Shown here in pieces: positions 6,407 through 12,602 of a DNA stretch of 12,602 nucleotides; the first letter of the stretch is position 1; the number at the start of each line of letters is the position of its first letter. The DNA is from Actinomycetota bacterium. Its GTDB lineage: Bacteria > Actinomycetota > Actinomycetes > S36-B12. The notes under the pieces are model-generated. The model made no database searches and was not told the DNA's origin. It saw only the letters and a list, made by a program, of their open reading frames with translations. The stretch lies in assembly GCA_010029945.1 (NCBI GenBank), contig RGQW01000033.1, forward strand, positions 1-12,602, written 5' to 3'. A program made the translations under genes and the position numbers.

Positions 6407-6412
6407 TAGTCT
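6407..6412 (+). promoter_or_regulatory. Possible -10 element of MFS gene (leaderless)
   Basis: TAGTCT fits the actinobacterial TANNNT pattern and lies 8 bases before the ATG at 6421. No ribosome site is present upstream of that ATG, which favours a leaderless message. No -35 is evident. Confidence 0.3.
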
Positions 6413-6420
6413 GCGCCTCC

Positions 6421-7707
6421 ATGACCGGTGACAGGGCGCACGGATTTCGATATGCACTGCGGCAACCGGGAGCCGTCACCTTCACCAGCGCCGGGCTTCT
6501 CGCCCGCCTCCCGGTCGCCATGATTGCTCTGGCGACGGTCCTGCTGGTCAGCAACGTTTCGGGTTCGTACGGATACGCGGGCCTGCTGAGTGCTTTGTTC
6601 GCTGTCACCGCAGCTTTGGTGAGCATCGTCACCAGTCGATGGGCGGACTCCGTCGGACAGACGATCGTCCTGCGAGTACTCGGGGTACTGCACAGCGGCC
6701 TGATCGTTGCCTTCACCGCATCGATCGTCGTGGAAGCACCCGTTGCATTGCAGATACTCCTCGTGATCGCGGCAGGGGCCACCTCGCCCGCGATTGGTTC
6801 CTACGTGCGCGCGCGCTGGGCTGGGCTACCGGGTGATCCGTCGATCGCACGAGCCGGCTTCGCGTGGGAGAGCATCCTTGATGAAGTCATCTTTACGATC
6901 GGACCGCTCCTCACCACGTACGTTGCTTTCACTTACGGCCTGGCCACCCCACTGTGGATCGCGGCCGGATGCGTCGCAGCGGGGTCCCTCTGGCTATCAA
7001 CTGCGCGCCGGACAACCCCTCCCGTTGTGTCATCGCACACGGGTTCGCGTTCCCTGACTCGAGTTCTCCGCTCCCCCGGACTTCGGCCCGTTGTGCTGTC
7101 CGGCCTCGGGCTCGGAGTTCTCTTCGGCTCTCTGGACGTCGGGGTCGTTGCCTTCACCGCTGAGCAGGGCAGCGGCGAATTCGCGGGGATCGCGCTCGCG
7201 TGTTTCGCTGCTGCATCAATGGTCGGCGGAATTCTTTATGGCATCCGCCAATGGCCGGGATCGGTCCTTATGCACGCGCAAATCGCCGCGGCTGCAACGG
7301 CTGGGGTCATGCTGTTCGTGCCACTTGTCCCCGACAACACCACCCTCGCCATCGCTGCCGCCGCTGCCGGCTTCTGCGTAGCCCCCACGTTGATCGGCCT
7401 GTTCACCCTTACCCGGGGCTTGGTGCCGGCCCGCAATGTGACCGAGGGCCTCACCTGGACAAACTCCGGACTCGCCACCGGCTTCGCCCTCGGATCGGCC
7501 GTCGCGGGGATCCTGGTCGACGCCTACGGACCGCGCTTGGGCCTCGGAACCGGATTGGCCGGTGCCCTGTGTGCTGCCGCCGCCGTCCTTATGAGGGCAC
7601 CCGCCATCGGTCGAAATGTCGATCTCCTGCCGCAAACACCGCCGCAAAGCCCACCGGCACCGGCATGGAACGACGACCCCGTCCCAGGGCCCCATCCAAA
7701 CGCCTAG
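6421..7707 (+). CDS. MFS transporter
   Basis: 428 residues from the ATG at 6421; the frame is open back to 6301 but that stretch overlaps suhB and is not membrane-like. About twelve hydrophobic segments are visible in two halves, split by a polar loop around residues 200-220 (STARRTTPPVVSSHTGSRS). The loop after the second helix (SRWADSVGQ) resembles a degraded MFS motif A (GxxxDRxGR). The C-terminal 40 residues are Pro-rich and hydrophilic, so cytoplasmic. The start, RYALRQPGAVTFTSAGLLARLPVAM, is like the MFS protein often found beside sepH in actinobacteria. Substrate cannot be told. It is probably cotranscribed with sepH, 85 bases downstream. Confidence 0.9.
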   Translation: MTGDRAHGFRYALRQPGAVTFTSAGLLARLPVAMIALATVLLVSNVSGSYGYAGLLSALFAVTAALVSIVTSRWADSVGQTIVLRVLGVLHSGLIVAFTASIVVEAPVALQILLVIAAGATSPAIGSYVRARWAGLPGDPSIARAGFAWESILDEVIFTIGPLLTTYVAFTYGLATPLWIAAGCVAAGSLWLSTARRTTPPVVSSHTGSRSLTRVLRSPGLRPVVLSGLGLGVLFGSLDVGVVAFTAEQGSGEFAGIALACFAAASMVGGILYGIRQWPGSVLMHAQIAAAATAGVMLFVPLVPDNTTLAIAAAAAGFCVAPTLIGLFTLTRGLVPARNVTEGLTWTNSGLATGFALGSAVAGILVDAYGPRLGLGTGLAGALCAAAAVLMRAPAIGRNVDLLPQTPPQSPPAPAWNDDPVPGPHPNA

Positions 7708-7772
7708 GCACGAATTCCCCCGGCTACCTACCCGACCCAGCAGCACGCGGTAAGTTTCTGCCGTTGCGTATC

Positions 7773-7778
7773 GGGAGG
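7773..7778 (+). promoter_or_regulatory. Shine-Dalgarno-like GGGAGG upstream of sepH
   Basis: GGGAGG lies 5 bases before an in-frame CTG (7784) but 14 bases before the TTG at 7793. The spacing favours the CTG, a rare start, or an inefficient TTG start. The nearest in-frame upstream stop is TAA at 7751-7753, so no longer protein is possible. Confidence 0.5.
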
Positions 7779-7792
7779 TCACTCTGCAACCG

Positions 7793-8548
7793 TTGAGCCC
7801 GCGAGAGATTCAGGCACGCGTTCGCGCAGGCGCGTCGCCGGAAGTCGTCGCGTCGGAAACCGGTTGGCCACTGGACAAGGTCACCCGCTACGCAGAGCCG
7901 CCCCTAGGTGAGCGTGCCTACATGGCCGAGCAGGCCCGCGACGTCGAGATTTCCCGGTCCCGAGGCGGTTCGACTCTGCATCAATCCGTGTGCACACGCC
8001 TGTCGGTAGATCCTGAAGGGACGGACGTCACCTGGGATTCCTACCGCGCCGACGACGGCCGTTGGGTCGTCACGGCCTACCACGCACACCAAGGTGTGGG
8101 CACCTGGTACTACGAGGCTGTCGGTCGAACCGTGCACCCGGCAGACGCATCCGCCCGCGCATTGATGGGTGGTGGGCCCACGGAGGTAGCGGACGACGCA
8201 CCACCACCGCCGGCGCCGGAGCCGGTCGCCACACCGACTCCTCCGGCGGATGGCAACGAGCGGTCCGACACCACGACTGACGATGAGCCCAAACAAGCGC
8301 CACGACCACGCCTGGTGTCCATCACGTCTGACCCGACCTCTGATCCCACCCCGGAGCAAACCTCCGATGAGACGTCCGTCAGTGAAGAGGTGTCGGACAC
8401 TGCGACACCATCCACGGCACAGGACACCCTCATTCCCGAAGACGCCGGGGCGCCCAAGCGGGCGAAGCGCACGAAGAGCAAGCGGGGTCGAGCGAGCGTT
8501 CCGAGTTGGGACGAGATCCTGTTCGGCGCAACGAAAGACAGCGAGTAG
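7793..8548 (+). CDS. sepH: Septation protein SepH (DUF3071), N-terminally short
   Basis: 251 residues from TTG at 7793, or 254 from CTG at 7784. SepH binds FtsZ and stimulates its assembly in Streptomyces and mycobacteria. The protein opens directly with the helix-turn-helix-like segment (SPREIQARVRAGASPEVVASETG, then WPLDKVTRYAEPP), followed by LGERAYMAEQAR and the WDSYRADDGRWVV segment of the DUF3071 core (to about 125). Residues 130-215 are acidic and rich in Pro and Thr, a disordered linker. A basic stretch (PKRAKRTKSKRGR) and the conserved-looking end VPSWDEILFG follow. Full-length relatives carry about 50 residues before the helix-turn-helix; these are absent, and a stop at 7751 excludes them in this frame. 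It is convergent with tdk. Confidence 0.88.
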   Translation: MSPREIQARVRAGASPEVVASETGWPLDKVTRYAEPPLGERAYMAEQARDVEISRSRGGSTLHQSVCTRLSVDPEGTDVTWDSYRADDGRWVVTAYHAHQGVGTWYYEAVGRTVHPADASARALMGGGPTEVADDAPPPPAPEPVATPTPPADGNERSDTTTDDEPKQAPRPRLVSITSDPTSDPTPEQTSDETSVSEEVSDTATPSTAQDTLIPEDAGAPKRAKRTKSKRGRASVPSWDEILFGATKDSE

Positions 8549-8566
8549 CGCCTAGCGGTCTCTCGG

Positions 8567-9223
8567 TCACTCCTCAAACGGGAGTGGCTGTCGCGAGATG
8601 TGTTCCACTCCAGCCTTCCGGGCGGTCAATTCGGCCCGGTAATGGCGCCTGCAGAGAACTTCGTAGGCGATGGTGCCAGGTTCGCCATTGGCGGAGGACA
8701 CATCGCCCACGAGCACCTGATCACCCTCGGTAGTCATCTCTCCATCGAGAGTTCGAGCGTTATGGATGGCGCGTGTTCCGCACCAGCACAGCGCCTCCAC
8801 CTGCAGCACCTGCATCCGGTCGGCGAGCTCAACGAGGCGTTGCGATCCCGGGAAGAGTCGCGTCCGAAAGTCCGTGAGGATTCCGAAGGCATAGACATCG
8901 ACAGCCAACTCATCGACCAGGCGTGCCAACTGCTCGACCTGCGCCTGGGTGTAGAACTGAGCCTCATCGCATATGAGGTAATCGATGCGCATACCCGTAC
9001 TCAACTCATCGACGACGAATCGCCGAAAATCGAAGTCGTCTCCTACTTCGATGGCGGGTACGGCGAGCCCCAACCTGCTCGACAACATTGACTCACCCGC
9101 GCGATCAAGTCGCGTGAAGACGATGCCGGCCCGCCCTCGGGAACTGTGGTTGTGGTCGGTTTGCAGGGCCAGGGTGCTCTTGCCACAGTCCATCGTTCCG
9201 GCGTAGAACACGAGCTCGGCCAC
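8567..9223 (-). CDS. tdk: Thymidine kinase (type II)
   Basis: 218 residues from GTG at 9223. It transfers the ATP gamma-phosphate to thymidine (and deoxyuridine), giving dTMP for salvage. The P-loop is GTMDCGKST (9-17), the Walker B/catalytic segment is DEAQF (86-90), and the thymidine-binding lasso region follows the zinc site. Zinc ligands are C146 and C148 (CWC, a one-residue spacing) and C191 with H194 (CRRH). The ALCWCG and GYEVLCRRH forms are, as I recall, usual in actinobacterial homologues, so this is not a defect. No clear ribosome site precedes the GTG. It is the last gene of a reverse operon, 32 bases after the phosphatase stop, and is convergent with sepH. Confidence 0.96.
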   Translation of the reverse strand: MAELVFYAGTMDCGKSTLALQTDHNHSSRGRAGIVFTRLDRAGESMLSSRLGLAVPAIEVGDDFDFRRFVVDELSTGMRIDYLICDEAQFYTQAQVEQLARLVDELAVDVYAFGILTDFRTRLFPGSQRLVELADRMQVLQVEALCWCGTRAIHNARTLDGEMTTEGDQVLVGDVSSANGEPGTIAYEVLCRRHYRAELTARKAGVEHISRQPLPFEE

Positions 9224-9255
9224 GGGTCGAATGCTGCCACAGCGTCGGCCAGCGG

Positions 9256-10335
9256 CTAACCCAGGATCAGGGCGGGTATGCGCCGCTCCGCATCGGTCAG
9301 GCCACCGTGTTGGCCCGCAAGTGATGACAGGAGCGGATCGAAGGACCTGCTCGCCACGATGACCCCCGGCGATGGCAGCACAACAAGGTCACCAATCCGG
9401 TCGATCATGTCAGGGTGAACGTCGCCGAAGAGCCCCTCACCCACTGCTTCGTGGCGAGTGAGGACACGAGCGCGTTCACCTAGCACGGTTGCCCAGCGAT
9501 TCGCGACGTCGTCTATCTGTGAGGTGTAGAGGAAGCGAGCACGAGGTTCACCGGCTACGGCATCCACGTCCATCATCAACCGATGGTCATCTTCCATCCA
9601 CAGGCGTTCGACGACGGTCTGCATTCCATGATCGGCGGTCACGATGAGCCGCCCATTGGTCGGTAGGGCCGAACGCAGTGCATCGATCAACTCATCTACG
9701 TCGGATGCTGCAGCTCGCCATTCATCGCTGTCCACGCCGTACTCGTGCCCGGCCCGATCCAAGTCCGGCCAATACACATAGATCAGTTGGCGCCCCTGCC
9801 CGGCGCTCGAAACGGCTTCTGCTCGCTGCTGGATGTTCTCAGCATCGACGTAGTCGGCTCCGCGAAATGCAGCTCTGGTCAACCCTGAATGCGCGTACGC
9901 CGATGGGCCGACGCTCAGGCAATCGACCCCCGACCGGTTGGCTCGCTCGAACACTGTTGCCTCCGGCTGAACCGCATGCGGTGATGGACTGCTGCCCCAA
10001 CGCAAGGGGGTAAGTACCTCGTGAGTGTCCGGAAGCAGGAAAGTCGCACCGAGCATCCCGTGGCGTCCGGGGTGCAGGCCCGTCCCCAAGGTGACCAAAC
10101 CCGTCGCTGTCGTCGAGGGGAATGGCGCTTCCACCCAGCCGCCCTCAGCGTCGAGCAGCGACGGAAAGATCTCGCGGTGATCCTCGATGGCCGATGCCCC
10201 GAGGCCGTCAACAAGGCACACCACCGCGCAGCCCGTTTCTCCAACGCCGAGAGCGTCGTGACAGTCCGGCACACCCACAGCAGCGGCAGCAGAGGTCATC
10301 ACATCCCCGAGTCCCACTCCGGGGAGACTCGTCAT
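9256..10335 (-). CDS. Alkaline phosphatase superfamily protein (nucleotide pyrophosphatase/phosphodiesterase type)
   Basis: 359 residues from the ATG at 10335; a GTG just upstream would add one. Two-metal active-site elements appear in order: D43 in CLVDGLGAS, the nucleophile Thr in PSTTATG (about T75/T76), D191/D193 and H197 in WPDLDRAGHEYG, D235-H236 in VTADHGM and H343 in AGQHGG. This is the type I phosphodiesterase/NPP layout, expected to hydrolyse phosphodiester or pyrophosphate bonds; the substrate is not known. There is no signal peptide or anchor, so it is probably cytoplasmic. Its ATG shares the A of the DUF5998 stop (TGATG), indicating translational coupling. The neighbouring tdk makes a nucleotide substrate plausible, but this is inference. 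Confidence 0.9.
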   Translation of the reverse strand: MTSLPGVGLGDVMTSAAAAVGVPDCHDALGVGETGCAVVCLVDGLGASAIEDHREIFPSLLDAEGGWVEAPFPSTTATGLVTLGTGLHPGRHGMLGATFLLPDTHEVLTPLRWGSSPSPHAVQPEATVFERANRSGVDCLSVGPSAYAHSGLTRAAFRGADYVDAENIQQRAEAVSSAGQGRQLIYVYWPDLDRAGHEYGVDSDEWRAAASDVDELIDALRSALPTNGRLIVTADHGMQTVVERLWMEDDHRLMMDVDAVAGEPRARFLYTSQIDDVANRWATVLGERARVLTRHEAVGEGLFGDVHPDMIDRIGDLVVLPSPGVIVASRSFDPLLSSLAGQHGGLTDAERRIPALILG

Positions 10336-10916
10336 CACGAGGGACGAGTCGCAGTCGCCTCCGAGAGCGCCCCCGCGAAATGGAGAACCTGGGCGACCAC
10401 GTCCGCTCCGTCCGCAGCCTCCGAGACGCGCACGGCGAGATCATCGTTGCTTGAGGTCCCTGTGAACCCATGATCTGCCTCGCACGAGGGGTCCTGACAA
10501 CCGGCGGGTTCGAGGTCGATTCGACTGACCGCGCCCCATCCGATGGTGAGCACGACTTCCGCCGTTGGCCCTCCGGGTCGGTGATCCGCTGGATTCGACA
10601 CAACACGCGTCACCACGACCGAATCCACCCGCTCCAACCGCACCGCCTCGGTTGACGCTGTCGCGTAGTGCAGTTCTGCTTCCTCGCCCGAGTGCTCGTC
10701 GACGTGACACACGATCAATCGGTTTGCGGTCAGGACCAACACGGTCACATGCCGCCGCAACTCATCACGATCAAAAGTCGCCTCGTGGTGAACGACGTAA
10801 CTGATGACTTCCTCGCTGCCCAGCGCGGTGTCGAGTGCCTCCCCCACGATCTCCGGGTAGTAGCCACTTCGCTGAATATCGGCGCGCAGCGCCACGCCCG
10901 GGCCCGACTGACTCAT
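10335..10916 (-). CDS. DUF5998 family protein
   Basis: 193 residues from the ATG at 10916, where the family-like start LRADIQRSGYYPEIV follows; the frame stays open to 11030 but that part runs into the divergent psuG gene and is unlike the family. The protein looks soluble, with alternating strands (HVTVLVLTANRLIVCHVDE, AVRLERVDSVVVTRVV, AEVVLTIGWG) that suggest a PH-like beta sandwich, then a CQDPSCEADHGFTGT segment and a C-terminal helix. DUF5998 is actinobacterial and of unknown function. The two Cys, Asp and His in that segment could bind metal, but no full site is evident. It is the first gene of the operon with the phosphatase and tdk. No strong ribosome site. Confidence 0.85.
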   Translation of the reverse strand: MSQSGPGVALRADIQRSGYYPEIVGEALDTALGSEEVISYVVHHEATFDRDELRRHVTVLVLTANRLIVCHVDEHSGEEAELHYATASTEAVRLERVDSVVVTRVVSNPADHRPGGPTAEVVLTIGWGAVSRIDLEPAGCQDPSCEADHGFTGTSSNDDLAVRVSEAADGADVVAQVLHFAGALSEATATRPS

Positions 10917-10939
10917 AGACCCATGCTGCCAGATACGAG

Positions 10940-10945
10940 TAGTGT
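10940..10945 (+). promoter_or_regulatory. Possible -10 element of psuG (leaderless)
   Basis: TAGTGT fits TANNNT and lies 6 bases before the GTG at 10952. The 35-base gap to the divergent DUF5998 start leaves little room for a leader, so the psuG transcript may start at its GTG. Confidence 0.3.
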
Positions 10946-10951
10946 CCTGGC

Positions 10952-11872
10952 GTGCTGTCTGACTCCTCTCCCATTCACCTTCATCCGAGCGTCGAGGAAG
11001 CCATTCGGGGCGGGTCTCCCGTCGTCGCATTGGAATCCACCATCATTAGCCACGGTTTGCCGCGACCGGAGAACATTCGTGTGGCGCGAGAAATCGAGTC
11101 CATCGTGGCCGCCAACGGTGCAACGCCGGCCACGATCGCCATTCTCGACGGCGAAATCTACGTGGGACTGACCAACGACCAACTCGAATCCATCGCGAAC
11201 CGTGATGACGTCGTGAAAGCCAGTGTGCGAGATCTGCCCGTTGTCCTCGCGCGCTCAGGAACCGCCACAACAACAGTCGCAGCAACCAGCATCATCGCGC
11301 AACGCGTCGGCATCGAAGTGTTCGCGACCGGAGGTCTGGGCGGTGTCCACCGTCAGGCTCGAGAGACCTGGGACGAATCCGCTGACCTCACCACGCTCGG
11401 GAACACGCCCATCACGATCGTGTGTTCGGGTGTCAAATCGATCTTGGACGTCGGCGCCACGCTCGAACGACTCGAGACGCTCAACATCTGCCTGGTCGGG
11501 TACCGCACGGAGCGCTTCCCCGGGTTCTATCTCGCGGACTCCGGGCACCCGATGGGCTGGCAGGTGGCCGAACCGAGTGAAATCGCCGACATCATGGCCG
11601 CACGTCAACGCTTGGATCTCAACTCCGCCCTCATTGTCGCCAACCCCATCAGTCCAGAACACGAGCTCGACCCCGACCTGCACGATGCGACGTTGAACGA
11701 AGGGCTGCGCCTGGCGAGCGAGCAGCACATCACCGGGAAAGACGTCACGCCCTTCTTGCTCGATCATTTCCATCGTGCGACCCACGGCGCCAGCTTGGAA
11801 GCCAACGCCGCGCTCATCATCGCCAATGCCGGGCTTGCCGCTCGTATTGCCTGTGCTCGGGCATTGGGCTGA
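10952..11872 (+). CDS. psuG: Pseudouridine-5'-phosphate glycosidase
   Basis: 306 residues from GTG at 10952, close to the usual size. PsuG reversibly splits the C-C glycosidic bond of pseudouridine 5'-phosphate into uracil and ribose 5-phosphate. Family motifs are clear: VVALESTIISHGLPRPEN (catalytic Glu28), VKASVRDLP (Lys89), TATTTVAATSIIA, EVFATGGLGGVHR, CSGVKSILDVGATLE (Lys162), GYRTERFPGFY and VANPISPEHELD. Glu28, Lys89 and Lys162 correspond by motif to the catalytic residues known in the E. coli enzyme. It is followed after 28 bases by a PfkB kinase, giving the standard psuG-psuK pair that degrades free pseudouridine. It is cytoplasmic. No regulator is visible in the window. Confidence 0.96.
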   Translation: MLSDSSPIHLHPSVEEAIRGGSPVVALESTIISHGLPRPENIRVAREIESIVAANGATPATIAILDGEIYVGLTNDQLESIANRDDVVKASVRDLPVVLARSGTATTTVAATSIIAQRVGIEVFATGGLGGVHRQARETWDESADLTTLGNTPITIVCSGVKSILDVGATLERLETLNICLVGYRTERFPGFYLADSGHPMGWQVAEPSEIADIMAARQRLDLNSALIVANPISPEHELDPDLHDATLNEGLRLASEQHITGKDVTPFLLDHFHRATHGASLEANAALIIANAGLAARIACARALG

Positions 11873-11900
11873 CACTCCGTAGATCGGGAAGAGACACCTC

Positions 11901-12602
11901 GTGGTCGACACAGTCTTTGTCGTTATCGGGGACGTCATGGTCGACGACATTGCACCCCTGGCCACACCGCTCGTCCTCGATCACGACAACCCCGTCCACT
12001 TCCATCGGATTTTTGGCGGCCAAGGGGCGAACACGTCCGCCTGGCTCGCAACCCAAACCCGTGGCTCCGACCATGGCGCAGTGCACCTCATCGGCGCGGT
12101 CGGCGCTGACAGCGAAGCCGCGTGGGTCACGGAGCAACTCGTTGCCCGCGACATCACCCCCCGGGTGCAGACGACCGACGATCCCACCGGACGGTGCGTC
12201 ATCGTCGTGGCGCCGGACGGCGGGCGCACCATGTATCCGGATGCTGGCGCCAACACATCCATGACTCTCGACCACGTCCGTGAACAGTTCCAACACGTTC
12301 TCGCGACGACGCCTGCCCCAGCACGCTGTCACGTGCACCTGTCCGGCTACTTTCTCGCGCGACTCCCCGACGTGGCCAAGACATTCCTGCACGACCTCCC
12401 CGACGACGTCACCGTCAGCATCGATGCTTCCGCTCTGGTTCTCGACGCTCAACAACGACTCGACCTTCTTCAGGTCGCGGCCTCCTGCCACGTCTTTGTG
12501 GCCAACCGGGTCGAAGTGACCACCCTGATGAACCCCGCCGGCGCACGACCTGTAACCGTGGGCCAGGAGAGCGACGCACCAGCAAGCGTCGAGAGCAGCC
12601 TG
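11901..12602 (+). CDS. psuK: PfkB-family sugar kinase, probable pseudouridine kinase (3' end cut by window)
   Basis: The open frame from GTG at 11901 runs to the right edge without a stop, giving 234 residues. GGGAAGAG (11886-11893) lies 7 bases upstream and supports the start. The ribokinase fold is shown by VIGDVMVDD (8-16), the PfkB signature 1 segment GGQGANTSAWLA (39-50), the AVGADSEA segment, and the Mg-phosphate NxxE motif N202-R-V-E205. The catalytic DTxGAGD segment would lie beyond the window. It is inferred to phosphorylate pseudouridine to the 5'-phosphate that PsuG cleaves, because psuG sits 28 bases upstream; by sequence alone another nucleoside or ribose-type substrate is possible. 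The end of the visible part (NPAGARPVTVGQESDAPASVE) is a polar, loop-like segment. Confidence 0.85.
   Translation, partial: MVDTVFVVIGDVMVDDIAPLATPLVLDHDNPVHFHRIFGGQGANTSAWLATQTRGSDHGAVHLIGAVGADSEAAWVTEQLVARDITPRVQTTDDPTGRCVIVVAPDGGRTMYPDAGANTSMTLDHVREQFQHVLATTPAPARCHVHLSGYFLARLPDVAKTFLHDLPDDVTVSIDASALVLDAQQRLDLLQVAASCHVFVANRVEVTTLMNPAGARPVTVGQESDAPASVESSL

Noticed and set aside
4955..6409. A 484-codon forward open frame spanning the gamma-CA-like gene and the opposite strand of suhB
   Set aside because: It overlaps two genes with clear family motifs, has no recognisable domain and shows low-complexity Arg/Pro/Ser composition typical of a shadow frame in GC-rich DNA.
7216..7782. A 188-codon reverse open frame opposite the MFS gene
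   Set aside because: Gly/Arg-rich translation without motifs, wholly covering transmembrane-coding sequence and running into the sepH upstream region.
9003..9223. Thymidine kinase zinc site with C-x-C instead of C-x2-C, as a possible defect
   Set aside because: The CWCG form followed by RAIHNART is, as I recall, the normal one in actinobacterial thymidine kinases, and the second pair C191/H194 is intact.
11817..12491. A 224-codon reverse open frame at the right end
   Set aside because: It lies opposite the end of psuG and the PfkB kinase, whose frame has ribokinase motifs and a good ribosome site. The reverse translation has no recognisable motif.
1..12602. Search for CRISPR arrays, insertion sequences, tRNA/rRNA genes, toxin-antitoxin or defence systems
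   Set aside because: No spaced repeats, transposase motifs, terminal inverted repeats, tRNA-like sequence or defence domains were seen; base composition looks even and nearly every base is in a housekeeping-type gene.

Overview
The window is a GC-rich chromosomal stretch from an actinobacterium (Actinomycetota; no lower rank can be assigned by eye). The evidence is the set of proteins found almost only in that phylum (DUF3159, DUF3710, DUF3093, DUF4193, DUF4235, DUF5998, SepH), frequent GTG/TTG starts, and gene order. From the left edge the order TrkA-TrkA / DUF3159-OB-DUF3710-dut (reverse) / DUF3093 / DUF4193 (reverse) / suhB (reverse) follows Mycobacterium tuberculosis from ceoB (Rv2691) to suhB (Rv2701c), as recalled from that genome. 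Here a DUF4235 gene and a gamma-carbonic-anhydrase-like gene are added, and the ppgK-sigA end is not present.

Layout. 1-1003: two potassium-uptake RCK proteins (ceoB tail, complete ceoC), forward. 1025-3538: a compact reverse operon read dut, DUF3710, OB-fold protein, DUF3159 membrane protein, with a one-base overlap and short gaps. 3636-4566: two small forward membrane proteins (DUF3093, DUF4235). 4579-4875: reverse zinc-ribbon DUF4193. 4993-5511: forward gamma-carbonic-anhydrase-like protein, convergent with reverse suhB (5537-6352). 6421-8548: forward MFS transporter and the cell-division regulator sepH. 8567-10916: reverse operon DUF5998, alkaline-phosphatase-superfamily enzyme, thymidine kinase. 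10952-12602: forward psuG and a PfkB kinase (psuK) that runs off the right edge.

How the genes fit together. Pyrimidine handling recurs: dUTPase, thymidine kinase and a pseudouridine catabolic pair (kinase plus glycosidase). The rest is housekeeping: K+ uptake, inositol phosphate hydrolysis, FtsZ regulation and conserved actinobacterial proteins of unknown role. There is no mobile element, CRISPR array, RNA gene or defence system that I can see, and no gene-free stretch over 300 bases.

The points most worth checking are three apparent losses in otherwise normal housekeeping proteins: SepH lacks the roughly 50 residues that normally precede its helix-turn-helix segment, SuhB lacks about 20 residues after its second signature, and the gamma-carbonic-anhydrase-like protein has Glu where the third zinc His is expected. 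No convincing undescribed multi-gene system was found.
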